In this document: piece by piece, positions 11,957 through 22,282 of the stretch
Layout: each line of letters opens with the position of its first letter
Position numbering within the stretch: position 1 is the stretch's first letter
Source: Gymnopus androsaceus JB14
Lineage: Eukaryota; Basidiomycota; Agaricomycetes; Agaricales; Omphalotaceae
DNA length: 64,000 nucleotides
Direction of reading: 5' to 3'
Assembly (NCBI GenBank): GCA_009733575.1
Contig: ML769417.1
Span: forward strand, 248,001 to 312,000
Position numbers and translations under genes: made by a program
Notes under the pieces: model-generated
The model's input: the letters and a program-made list of their open reading frames with translations, nothing else
What the model was told of the DNA's origin: nothing
Database searches by the model: none

Positions 11957-11966
11957 GAGGAGGGGG
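11957..11966 (+). promoter_or_regulatory. Polypurine tract before the 3' LTR
   Basis: GAGGAGGGGG lies 3 nt before the LTR start TGTTAG, where plus-strand DNA synthesis is primed in LTR retroelements. Confidence 0.75.
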
Positions 11967-11969
11967 TAA

Positions 11970-12796
11970 TGTTAGGAAGTGTCGCACTTCCTAACGCATT
12001 GATCCGCCTGTTAACACGTTAACCCTGTCAAACGTTCCGCTCACTTTCTTTTCCAGCAATGCTCCTTCTAGGTTCCCTTATATCGCTCTCTCCACGACAA
12101 CAACAAGGTAACAAGTATCAACGACCATATTTCGGCTTACCGTTTACAGAACTCTCCGGCATAATCCACACGTAATTGCATAATCCCAATAACACTTATA
12201 CTACGCATCGTCGGCATTATTTCCACCACTACGCTGATCCATTCGCTGCGCACTACAAACTTCTCGTCATATTTCTGTCCTTTTGACCATCAACCTTCAC
12301 TCTCGAACCACTTCCCGGACCAATACTTTTACTCTACATTGGTGCACTCCCGTCTATCAATAAGAGTCGTACCTAGGTCTTAAGGTATGACTCCCTTGTT
12401 GACGTTTAACAAACCGTTTGCTTCGCAAACGGCGGCTTAGTCGCGTAGTACCCATGCACAAGCTTTGCAACTGTGCCAGGCCTCGCGTTCACGGCCGAGA
12501 CACCTATATAAACTAGATACGAACCCTTGTAACACTCAGATTAGTTATTTTGCACAATAGACCCAGTTTCCCCTTCTCAAAAAATCCTCTTATTTTCTTA
12601 AATCTCTCAGAACACAATCCCCGAACCTATTAACTTTCTTTACAAGCCGAATATACTATATTCGACTTCTAATACAATGGTAAGCCTCTAATATCAACAT
12701 CACTTCTCTATCTATCGATTTTTGACGCGACGTCCGAGTGGAACTTCTGCCTAGCGATTTACATCAGAAACAACTCTTCTAAGTAAATATCTAACA
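11970..12796 (+). repeat. 3' LTR of the chromovirus
   Basis: The LTR opens TGTTAGGAAG and closes CTAACA, a TG...CA pair with a 6-bp inverted repeat. Length is 827 bp. A TATA-like TATATAAA lies at 12505-12512. The start carries a small palindrome (GGAAGTGTCGCACTTCC). The partner LTR and the target duplication are outside the window, so the exact right edge is inferred from the terminal repeat. Confidence 0.7.
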
Positions 12797-12938
12797 CGTA
12801 CCTAAATACCGAGGTCTCCTGGCTAGACCATTGCGACACGACCTAACAGAAGGATATCCATCCGAGGTCTGGGTAGGGTTGGTGTAATCCAAGGTACTCT
12901 TCACGAAGGGTGAATTCTTTAAGTTGGGAAACCAATAA

Positions 12939-13050
12939 ACGATCTTTAAGGAATTGTTTGATATTATCGCTGCCGAAGAAAGTGCAAAAATCCCAGGTGA
13001 GGGCGAGGATATCACACCAGTAGGATTCAGGAATGAAGAGTTCGATGACG
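12939..13050 (+). pseudogene. Left half of a plus-strand reading frame split by the copia element
   Basis: This open frame ends in FRNEEFDD at the left TGACG duplication. It continues in the same frame at 19797 (AFHIASLNTRDEHFEP...) and ends at TGA 19877-19879. The joined frame is about 65 codons and acidic. No family is recognised. An upstream TAA at 12936 means the true start or an intron lies further left, near the chromovirus LTR. Confidence 0.4.
13046..13050. repeat. Left target-site duplication of copia (TGACG)
   Basis: TGACG is repeated exactly at 19792-19796. Confidence 0.85.
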
Positions 13051-13412
13051 TATTAGAGTTACGTTCCTAAAAAGGAAGTAGCAGCAGTAAGTCCACACAG
13101 GACTTAGTAGTACGATCACACAGATTGATGGGGGACAATGGTGTTCTTACAGGGTATGGTACCTAAGCTTATATACAGTCCTAAGTACAAATGATATATC
13201 GGGTAAGTGGCTACTGCGTGAATACTTGTGGCTACTGTCCATACGGTATAGTGGGTACTGCGAGAGAGCAAGTGGATACGGCGAGAGACTATGTGGAGTC
13301 TGCGAGACGATAACAGTGGAGTGCATGGGATGGTGATACAAACAAGTGGATACTACGAGAAAGCATTCCATGTATAGTTCGATAAGATATATTTACCTTT
13401 GATATTCCAACA
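13051..13412 (-). repeat. 3' LTR of copia (minus-strand sense)
   Basis: 362 bp. On the minus strand it reads TGTTGGAATATC to CTCTAATA. It has a TATATAAG-like box near 13168-13176. It differs from the other LTR (19430-19791) at only a few positions, so the insertion is fairly recent. Confidence 0.92.
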
Positions 13413-13421
13413 CTCCCCTTC
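13413..13421 (-). promoter_or_regulatory. Copia polypurine tract
   Basis: GAAGGGGAG on the minus strand directly abuts the 3' LTR start TGTTGG. Confidence 0.75.
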
Positions 13422-13917
13422 AAACCTTTGCTAATCCCATGGATGCTGCAAAGTGTTTGGCTTTCATCGAAGGTAAGGCTTTGGTGAAGATGTCTGCCGT
13501 CATATTTTTGGTAGGGCAGTATGTGAGACGAATTTTACCTTCCTCGATGACATAGCGGATGAAGTGGTATTGGATATCAATGTGTTTGGTCCTAGCGTGA
13601 AAACGATCATCCTTTGCCAATGCAATGGCAGACTGATTGTCTGACTTGATAGGGATCGCATGAGTAATTGGACCAAAGATTTCCAACAAAAGATTCCTAA
13701 GCCAGATCGCTTCCTTTGCCGCATGGGTCAAAGCGATATACTTGGCTTCAATAGTGGATAAAGAAATGGTATCCTGTCATTTCGACGACCAAGATACTGC
13801 TCCGCCATTCAACATAAAAACGTACCCGGAAATAGCATGTTGATCCTCTTGGGACATACCATCCGCATCCGTATAGCCTTGGACTGTTTCCTGGTTGCTC
13901 GTACTGAGCCAAAAGTC
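13420..13917 (-). pseudogene. pol: Copia RNase H region
   Basis: The minus frame has THAAKEAIWLRNLL, SDNQSAIALAKDD and KHIDIQYHFIRYVIE, the hallmark copia RNase H motifs, and ends at the stop at 13420. The stretch 13732-13917 continues the same domain in other frames (YTDADGMSQEDQ-like and tail pieces) with stops, so the RT to RNase H junction is broken. Confidence 0.85.
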
Positions 13918-15629
13918 TCAAGTGTATTTGAGATAGGCGTAGACACGGCGTACACCATTCCAATGAGTGATGCCGGGGTTTTGTGAAAAGCGGGCAAGGA
14001 TAGAGACTGCATACGTGATGTCAGGTCTCGTAGTGACGGATAAGTACTGGAGAGCGCCAAGGGCCTCTCTGTAGGGTTTGTCACGCATAAAAGCAATATC
14101 CTCAACCGTTTTGGGTGATTGGTCTTTAGTGAGGTGAATGTGGGGATTGAAGGGAATAGAGAGTGGCTTTATATCCGAGAATCCATAGCGAGAGAGTATG
14201 GCGTCAATGTATGACCGCTGGGATAGGTGAAACGTCCTATTATGGAGAGATCTTCGGATTTTGATCCCAAGTAGCCAATGGATTTCTCCGGAATCAACAA
14301 CTTCGATTATTGCCCCAATATCTTTCTTTAGTTTCTCCATGATGGCCAGGGTTTCAGTAACCAATGTCATGTTGTCAACATGTATGAAAATGATGGTGAA
14401 GGGATTAGTGCGATAGAAAACAGCATGATCAAAATCAGACCGTTTAAACCCTAGTTGGGTCATGATTTCCCTGAATCGCATGTACCATCGTCGACTGGCT
14501 TGTTTAAGTCCGTAAAGTGCGAGTTTGAGCCATAAGGTTTGACCTGGTTTTACCCCTATATCAATGCCTGGAGGTGCCTTCTCCAATTTCCCATAAAGGT
14601 AAGCTGATTTCACGTCCATTTGGTGAATAATCATGTTCTTCTCAGCTCCAATGCTAAGTATAGCACGGGCTGATGCAAGTTTTGCAACAGATGCAAAGGT
14701 TTCATCTGGGAAGTAGTCAACGTCTGGGATCTGATTAAATCCACATACAACAAGACGAGCTCGGTGTCCTGTAATGTGACCTCGTTCATCCTTCTTGGTC
14801 CGATAGACCCATTTGGATGTGAGAATATTGGCATCTGGGGTGGAGTGACAATTGTATAGGTTCCACGCTCCTGGAGTCTGGAGATTTCGTCCTTCATGGC
14901 ATCGTACCATTTGGAGCTGTCAGGTTGTTGCATAGCTTCTGCAACAGATAAAGGATCAGATTCAATTTCTGATGTTACCTGACCTAGAGATGCGGTAAGA
15001 TGTCGCAACTCATCACTTCCTTCTCCAAGTCCTTCAATGACGTCCCTGATCTTCTTGGTGGGTCGTCTGACTCATTTCCCAGATACTCCGTCTGGTGCAA
15101 TTGGTTTGGCGATTTCTTCTGGAACTGGTATAACAGGCTGTTCCGACTCGGTGACCGATGTTTCTAAATTTCCCAAATTTCCATCCTCCCCTTCAACGGG
15201 TTGGATCTGCCTGTCAGAGAAAACTACGTTCCTCTCCGTTGTGACAGTGTGACGTGTTGGCCAGTAGATGTAGTGACCATTCGATTCGGGTTCGAGTCCT
15301 ATCCAGCATCCTTCCTGAGCCTGTGGTTCCAATTTGCCGGGTTCCTTTTCTCGTTTAACGTAAACAATACTACCAAAGATTCGAAGATTAGTAATGTCTG
15401 GTTTAATACCAAACCGTTTCTTGTATGGCGTGGCCATTCCAATGGCTTTCTTCGGCATCCTGTTCCAAACATATACCGCATATTTCATCATGAATCCCCA
15501 AAGCCATTTCGGGAGTCCTGATGAGATCAAAAGACTTCGAACTGCGTTCAGCAACGTTCGATGTGCGCGTTCAGCTATACCATTGTGTTCCGGGGTGTCG
15601 TGTACCATGAGACGTCGTTGTGTCCCAAT
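13918..15629 (-). pseudogene. pol: Copia integrase C-terminal part and reverse transcriptase
   Basis: From right to left it shows the integrase end (VHDTPEHNGIAERAHRTLL with the catalytic Glu, then KPDITNLRIFGSIVYV), a linker and the RT (SKWVYRTKKDERG, MDVKSAYLYGKLE, LYGLKQASRRWY). The RT active site reads VDNM instead of VDDM: the second Asp is AAC at 14371-14373. GAC-GAC to GAC-AAC is a CpG-to-CpA change. The frame is also interrupted near 15000-15070. The protein cannot be active as it stands. Confidence 0.88.
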
Positions 15630-16695
15630 CACTGTGTAGTTCACATAGATCAGATTTCAACCTATGAAATCAACCTACCAAAGGTTAGGAATGATCCAAA
15701 TGTTGAGTGATGTGTAGGTTGAATGGAATCCAGGTTGCTATAGGATGATTCGCATCCTATTTTGCGCAAAATCACCTTTGGATTTTTGCCTGCCATTTTT
15801 GTTCCCCACTGTCTGTAGGTTGAAAAGTGCCTAAAATCAAGCTTTCACGCATCCAACCTCTAGGTTGAATCTCATTCTTATAACGGTCGAATATGACTAT
15901 GAGTATAGTTATATAAAACAATATTTTATTCATTATTGGTAAACATATATGCAGTAACTAGTACTTTGTAGATCCAGAACAAACCATCGACCTCGGTGAT
16001 AGAGTAACAAATGAACCAAATCAAGAACAATGCTGTGTTAGAACCGTCGAATGTATTATGAACGAATTCAACGGCAACGTAGCAAATAAGAATAGGGAAA
16101 CTGGAAGCAAATATAAGGATCAATGAAGCATTCAAGAATAAACACTCATACTCACAAACCATCACTCCCAACCAACGCGCAACCAGTCTCAATATTGATA
16201 TCATCCCCTAATAACCCTCTAGACTCCAATGATCGCCCCACAATCAACAGGAACACTTTGAATCCAAAATTGATGAGTGAATACTCCTTCGAGGCTTGAG
16301 TGCTTGAGATTCTTCAAATCTATCTTGAATCAAGACTGAGGTTAAGTTGCTGCAAAGAGGCCATACTAGTACAATGTATGAAATCTTGAGAATTGCTTGA
16401 ATCATTGAAGTCCTGAGACAAGGTGGGTGCAAGGTGGGCATGTCGATGTTGCTGTTGAACTTGAAGTGTTACGTGGCAGAGTATGTGGCATCATATATTT
16501 TTTTTAAAACGACCAAGTCGAAGAAGCGCCCGGAAGCCGATGTCTCCGGTTGGTTGATTTTCACCTGAAAAATCACCTGCGAAATTTGACGAAATGGCCG
16601 AAATTGACATCAACCTAAAAGTCCCCCAAATTAGGTTGAATGTTCCTTTTCACTCAAAAATTGGACACTAATTACCCTGATTGGCGCTCACAGTG
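15630..16695. mobile_element. Non-autonomous CACTA-like element nested in copia integrase
   Basis: The left end starts CACTGTG (15630) and the right end finishes CACAGTG (16695). The flanks are AAT on both sides (15627-15629 and 16696-16698). Removing the insert and one AAT restores the integrase frame as LER-IGTQRRL-MVHDTPEH. A 3-bp duplication and CACTG termini fit the CMC/EnSpm group. TTCAACCT/AGGTTGA motifs recur near both ends, like subterminal repeats. No transposase is visible, so it is a deletion derivative. Confidence 0.8.
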
Positions 16696-17829
16696 AATGC
16701 GTTCCAGATATGCCGTGAATTCGTTACTGAGAAATTCTCCTCCTCGATCAGAGTGGAGAGCTTTAACAGTTGTGCCGTATTGAGTTCGGAGACCTGTTTG
16801 GAGAACCACGTACTGTGCGAATGACTCGTCTTTCAACTTCATTTGGGGTTCCTCCAACCAATCAGTTGCTTCATCAACTAAAGTCAGTGTGTAAGTGCAA
16901 TGGTTTACTGTCCTGACTTGTGATGGTCCCCACACGTCCATGTAGAAGACGTCTCCAAAATTTTCCGCACGTGGAGATGATCACACCTGAGCGATAGGAT
17001 ACCTAGATGCTTTCCCAAGCATACAAGCGCGGCATTCTGGTTTGTCCATTTGCTTCAGATCCAATCCGATTCCACAAACCTGGTTGTCTTGGAACATATG
17101 CTTCACGTAAGCATAGTTAAGGTGACCTAAGATGCAGTGTGCCTCGTAAAGAGATACCAATCTGCCGATCTTAGTTGAATAAGCATGTTCCCGTGATGGG
17201 ATCTGGTATAGTCCGTTAGTCTTTGGGATAACTCCCACGAGATTTCCCTGGCGATCTCTGATCGTCATTTTACCATTAGCGGTGTGGATGGCATAACCAT
17301 CATTGTCGAGTTTTCCCAGTGATACGAGTGTGTTGGGAGTGTCTGGACATAGAAGGGTGTTGGGGAGCTTTAACATTCTTATTTCTTGTTCAAATGTTGG
17401 AAGTCCCAGATGGAGTGTGCCAGAGATGTTTGCCGTGAAGGTTTCCGCGTTAGCGGCCTGGATGACTCGTGTTGGAATCTCCCGTTGATTCCTGAGTTCG
17501 TCGGTGAGTGGCGTCATGTGGGTAGAGCATCCGGAGTCAAAAAGAATTGCTCCGTAACTATGGGCTGCAGCGTAAGCGTCGACGTATACTTCTTCCTCCT
17601 CTTCATTGTTAAGAGTGAGAGGTGGCGGACTGTCGACTTTGATGTTTTGCACTATATCAGAATTGTATTTCTGACATCTGTGATCGCTCGGCGATGAAAG
17701 AGCTAATTCGAATTTATCAGCTATTTCGGAAAAATCAAAAACAAGATTCCCATGCTTAGCAGGAATTTTGATTGCTGCCCATGATGACTCTGGTACTTCC
17801 TCAATCATAGATGAGGATGCCACTTCGCT
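16696..17829 (-). pseudogene. pol: Copia protease, GAG-pre-integrase and integrase N-terminal part
   Basis: The frame shows the protease (ILFDSGCSTHMTPL), the integrase zinc-binding H-H-C-C region (EAHCILGHLNY...CRACMLGK) and the integrase core (MDVWGP; LHSDRGGEF). A TGA near 16980 splits the zinc-binding region from the core and fits a CGA-to-TGA change. The core ends at FTAYLER at the CACTA-like insertion and continues at 15629. Confidence 0.88.
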
Positions 17830-19035
17830 GTTCTTTGGCCTATCTCTCCAGTTTCCATCCGACTTCTTCTTCTGCTTCTCTTTAGGAGCCTTCGTCTCCT
17901 TGGCCTTGTTGGCCTGACTGCGTTTCTCCGATGGACATTGATTTCCAAAGTGACCTTTACCTCTGCAGTTGTAACAAATGGAGTCCTGACGACTTGTTGA
18001 TCCTCCGCGGCCTCTGCCTCTGCCTCGGGAATTTCCCCTAAAGGAATTTCCACGACTTCAGAAACCTCCTCTTCCCCTGTTACCGGCATAGTTTGCCGAT
18101 TCCTTCTTGTGATCATGTCGCATTTGGTGTACCATTGATTCGGCACGAATTGTAGAGATGAGCTCCGCAGGACTGAGTTTCTTGTCGGATTTAGCGGAGA
18201 AAACAGCCAATGCATTTATCGTAGCTTTGAAGGTGTCGGGGAGAGAGGACATGATGGTGTTGACGAATATATCGTCATTGATATCGATTCCCCTAGTTGT
18301 GAGGTCATCGCGGATGCTGATCATGTCATCCAAATGTTTATTGACCTTGGATGGGTCCGTGCATCGCATGGTGTGAAGTCATCTTTGTAAAAATGATTCA
18401 GTAAGAGCGTTTTTAGAATCATAATCAGCGAGTAAATTTTCCCACAACTGCTTCGTGTTGTCGTAGTGCCTATACCTTCGGAATATTCCATCCGATAACC
18501 TGCCAATGATTGCATTAAGCAAATCACTATCCTTTCCCCTATGCTCGTCGTTTGATCCTTGGGCAAGATCAGGTTGCGGATTCCATTCCAAATAACGCTG
18601 ATAGCCGATAGATCTGGCTGCGAATTCCACTCGAGTTTTCCATGTGTCCCAATTTGATCCGTCTGACTTTAAGGTTGTAACCTTATCAAAGGCTTTATTT
18701 GCTTTAGACATTTCGTTGTCATCGTCGGAATCAGCAATTAAAGCGCCTGGTGATCCGGGATCTGATGGCGATGGGGATCTATGTGGAGAAGGTGGTTCCG
18801 TATTTGAATATGGAAATTGGGGTGCGGTGCCCTGTGGAGATGGTTGTGGAGGTGTAGGTGGGGTTGGTTCGCGTTTCGGTGCAGGTGATTGTGTTGGAGT
18901 GGGAGTATGCTGTTGTGAGGATGATGCTATAGGCTGAGCAACAGGTGCTTCAGTATCCTCTTCTTCGTCGTTGTCTTCGTTGTTGTCAGCGATGTGTCGT
19001 AGGTGACTTCTGATGATTTGCTCCTGCTCTTTCAT
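17830..19035 (-). pseudogene. gag: Copia gag
   Basis: The N-terminal part is acidic then Pro/Ser/Thr-rich (18750-19035). The UBN2/Ty1-copia-type gag core follows (SDGSNWDTWKTRVEF, RHYDNTKQLWENL, DDIFVNTIMSSLPDTF), and then a CCHC knuckle (CYNCRGKGHFGNQC near 17930-17975). A TGA near 18377 and a frame change near 18060 break it. Confidence 0.85.
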
Positions 19036-19416
19036 GATAGGTTTCGCAAAATCTGCTAATTTACCTGTCCAAAGTACGTCGTATCGGTTTAGGCAATGTT
19101 GTTTGTCGCACTGGCTCCACCTTCCAGTGGTTCGCCTTTTGTATCTGTCAACTAATTTGTTGATATCAAAAATGTGTGGGTGTCCTTTACAAGGAACAGT
19201 GTCGTCTGTGGGAGGTAATGGTGCTGATCTCTGCTGTGGTGTTACAGCTTTGCTACTCGATGAGCTGGCTTGTTCCGATGCAATGGAACGTTGTCAAGTT
19301 ACTGGTGGTGGTGCTTGTTGTGATTTTATCTCCTGTCAAGTTTGTAGTGGTGGAGGGTCTGGCCTGGGTGGCATGAACAAGCGTTATGACAATATGATGC
19401 GTCAATGGCCAAGGCC

Positions 19417-19429
19417 GGGGCTCATAACC
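19417..19429 (-). promoter_or_regulatory. Copia primer-binding site, half-tRNA type
   Basis: Directly inside the 5' LTR, the plus strand reads GGGGCTCATAACC, the anticodon-loop sequence of eukaryotic initiator tRNA-Met (CAU anticodon). The minus-strand RNA would pair with an internal tRNA fragment rather than the tRNA 3' end, as in Drosophila copia. Confidence 0.7.
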
Positions 19430-19791
19430 TATTAGAGTTACGTTCCTAAAAAGGAAGTAGCAGCAGTAAGTCCACACAGGACTTAGTAGTACGATCACAC
19501 AGATCGATGGGGGACAACGGTGTTATTACAGGGTATGGTACCTAAGCTTATATACAGTCCTAAGTACAAACAATATATCGGGTAAGTGGCTACTGCGTGA
19601 ATACTTGTGGCTACTGTCCATACGGTATAGTGGGTACTGCGAGAGAGCAAGTGGATACAGCGAGAGACTATGTGGAGTCTGCGAGACGGTAACAGTGGAG
19701 TGCATGGGATGGTGATACAAACAAGTGGATACTACGAGAAAGTGTTCCATGTATAGTTCAATAAGATATATTTACCTTTGATATTCCAACA
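19430..19791 (-). repeat. 5' LTR of copia (minus-strand sense)
   Basis: 362 bp, near-identical to 13051-13412. The element's transcription would start here and run to lower coordinates. Confidence 0.92.
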
Positions 19792-19796
19792 TGACG

Positions 19797-20207
19797 CCTT
19801 CCACATCGCCAGCCTCAACACACGCGACGAACATTTTGAACCATTGGGACGCGACGAATCGAGCGTTGATATTAGGTGATATTGAAGCACCTAGATGGTC
19901 AAAAGTGGGCAGAGGAAAACTTGAGGGTAATACGGGCATAATAGTAGCAGAGAAAGAACTGACGATAAAGGTAGAAGAGAATATCCTTATAAGGACCCAC
20001 AAGTTTTGGCGCGACTCGTTCTTTTGCAGGGTCATTACATACATATTCATCTCCGTATTCTGCAGGTAAAGAGACTTAAAGAGACCGGTGTTTCAGTAGG
20101 TGGTTCCACTAATCTAATCTTCATTCCACTGCAATGTCAGAGCCGCAGTCTCCTCTGACGCGAAGGTCACTTTCTTTCTGAAAAGGATTTAGAGTGTATT
20201 ACCCGCT
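19797..20207 (+). other. Right half of the split frame, then intergenic
   Basis: 19797-19879 continues the frame cut at 13050 and ends at TGA. Beyond it an overlapping frame (19791-20069) runs on, but I see no domain. Nothing is recognised from 20070 to 20207. Confidence 0.35.
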
Positions 20208-21203
20208 TAGGGTACAGTGAGAAATGGCCTATTTTCTCACATGCATTTTTCACATATGTTATTAACATGTTATTAACAGTTATTAACAGAGGACCCCCAG
20301 AGAGTATGTGAAAATATGTGAAAATTGAATCTCAATGAGGCACTATTGGCAGTGCTAGATATGCCTAAAATGTTACAATTTGAAAAAGAATTGACTTTTT
20401 AAGACTTCTATGCAACACACAAGGGCGCCGCACGCGTATCAAGTAGGGCGGAAAAATAAAATAAAACCTGCAGATTCACAGCATTCCCACTCGTTGCTAC
20501 TACGTCGAAATGGCAGAGCCTCCCAGAACCATTCCGGAAAAGCTAGAAAGGTTTGAATCTTTTATTCAAATTCTACAGAATTCTACCCACTTCCAGTGCA
20601 GCCAATACAGTAGAGCAAAGCAAGTATACAATGCTTACGAATTTGGTTCTTCCTGCGGAACTGGTTGAAGATTAAGGAGAACCAGGAGCCAATCAGTGCT
20701 GACAGACATTTGCAGATCGCTGGAGAGCCTGTCAAACCGCGGTGTTAACCCGTTGTAAACTTTCGGGATATGACCAAGGAGAATAGTGGTGAGGCTGATA
20801 GTGAGTGCAATGAAGAAGTTGTTGCGGAATGTAGTGTCGCAGATTGGGAGGTCAACAATACAGCCTTTGCTCTCAACGAAGATGTTGATCTGGCTGCTCC
20901 GGTACTTTGCAATATGATCTTGGAGACTGGGCCTCCCATTGGGGAACAATCTAATGCTAAGGGCAAGGCCTGGAGCACTACAATCCAGTCTTCCAGCAAG
21001 CCTGACATCCCAAACTATGACTTTTAGAATTATTCACTTCGATTTATTTATTCACAGGTGAAATTTTACTTTTTTCACTTGTTATTAACACTTTGAATGA
21101 AATTTGTGAAAAATTGTTATTAACAGGTGTGAAAAATGGCCCCATGAGGTGAAATGTGAGAAATATGTTGATAACTCGGCCATTATTTGCTCACAGTACC
21201 CTA
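20208..21203. mobile_element. TIR element, possibly hAT-like, non-autonomous
   Basis: The left end TAGGGTACAGTGAG...GGCC and the reverse complement of the right end (TAGGGTACTGTGAG...GGCC) match, and both ends carry runs of TTATTAACA-type motifs and CTCACA. The flanks hold TTACCCGCT (20199-20207) and TAACCCGCT (21209-21217), a likely target duplication with one mismatch, but 5 extra bases separate the right TIR from its copy. A short frame starting MAEPPRTIPEKLERF (20510) lies inside. No transposase is seen. Confidence 0.5.
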
Positions 21204-21611
21204 TACAGTAACCCGCTGTACGTCCTCAGAATGATTTTTGAGATTTAATCAGTTTTTGAATTGCTCCACGTCTTAAAAACAGTTTTGAGATGGTCATGTT
21301 GTCCTGGAGATTTTTAGTTCAGAACTCGGGCGGGGCAAATAGATAATACAATCATAGGCGATAATATTATTGGAGTGTGAGATGCATGTAGCAATGCAAT
21401 AGCAATGCCTTCCGGTCGTGGCTCCAAGCGAACATACAGGCATAGTCGGATGTTAGGGAGAGCTTATCCTCAGATCAACTCCAAGTCAAGTATCCGAGTT
21501 GGGCACACTGCTGGCACACTGGAATAGTCAGACCTCATCCACTGTGAACTACCGTGAATGGCTGGCTCTGCTCACCCTCGTTGAGTTTATTGAATCACAA
21601 GTCATCTACAA

Positions 21612-21780
21612 CATCAGCAAAACCTGGGTGAACTGTGGATTGCTGTGGATTGCTGTGGATTGCTGTGGGTTGCTGTACAGCACTGTACAGAAGCCCCAAT
21701 ACAGTCCACAGAAGCCACAGAGCTGTCCAGTTCTGTACAGAGGGTGACCTTGCTGTGGGATCACCCAGGTTCTGCTGATG
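21612..21780. mobile_element. MITE, CATCAGCA family, copy 1
   Basis: The termini CATCAGCAAAACCTGGGTG and CACCCAGGTTCTGCTGATG are inverted repeats. The flanks are AA on both sides (21610-21611, 21781-21782). The inside holds repeats of TTGCTGTGGA and CTGTACAG. 169 bp. Confidence 0.75.
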
Positions 21781-22282
21781 AAGGATCTGAATAGAATTTG
21801 AGGCAGGAATTATGGGAATTGTCCTCTTCAACTTGCAAGTTGACTGTAACGAAGAGAAAGTGCGTCTGAGCGCGTTCGGATCACGAGGATGATGATTGCG
21901 CGAACCGGGCCCCTGTCAGTTCCAGCATTCGGAATCGCGAGTTACTGTCCTAGCACAGCCCTAGCGCATCCGGAATCGCGAGTTACTGCCCTAGCGCATC
22001 CTAGAAACAAGATGTTGGTAAGCGCTACAAACAAGCGCGCGAGGACACGAGTCACCGCCGCTCTGAATACATTACACTAGCTTTGCTTTGCTCTCCCAAC
22101 CCGTTTCACCTGCTTAGTCTCACACTTATTCTCACTGCCTTCAGCCGGTTTTCTTTTGAGGATCTCGTAGCTCAAACCTCCAAAAGTTGGATTCTCTAGA
22201 AGCGCAAGGCCCGACGCGGCGTCGGACAGCCCTATAGAATAGTATTAGTGAATAGTAGTATAGGAGAGCTTAGGCAAAGGAA
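21781..22282. other. Intergenic, upstream of the kinase gene
   Basis: A direct repeat starting GGAATCGCGAGTTACTG occurs at about 21931 and 21971 with intervening CCTAGCGCATCC. A pyrimidine-rich stretch (22081-22150) may be promoter. No gene is seen. Confidence 0.3.

Larger units (their letters stand above)
1..12796 (+). mobile_element. Ty3/gypsy chromovirus, 5' truncated by the window, interrupted by a nested element
   Basis: Gag, protease, reverse transcriptase, RNase H, integrase and a C-terminal chromodomain follow in the Ty3/gypsy order, which makes this a chromovirus. The 5' LTR lies outside the window. The 3' LTR begins after a polypurine tract near 11957. The integrase reading frame stops at 6615 and resumes at 9731 across a nested 3.1-kb element. 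The element is dead: many in-frame TGA codons break gag and pol. Between pol (ends 10441) and the 3' LTR lies about 1.5 kb holding an intact antisense gene, which is more than a minimal chromovirus carries. Confidence 0.92.
13051..19791 (-). mobile_element. Full-length Ty1/copia retrotransposon with nested CACTA-like element
   Basis: Two near-identical 362-bp LTRs bound the element and a 5-bp TGACG duplication flanks it. Read on the minus strand the order is gag, protease, integrase, reverse transcriptase, RNase H, which is the Ty1/copia order. The primer site matches the anticodon region of initiator tRNA-Met and the polypurine tract is at 13413-13421. Pol is broken by stops, by a changed RT active site and by an inserted 1066-bp element. 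A solo LTR of the same family is at 27875 and a diverged one at 48175. Confidence 0.95.

Noticed and set aside
15037..15639. Plus-strand frames over copia integrase
   Set aside because: They are antisense shadows of a clear integrase reading frame.
21499..21831. Frames with VNCGLLWIAVDCCGLL-type repeats
   Set aside because: They translate the TTGCTGTGGA repeats of the MITE.
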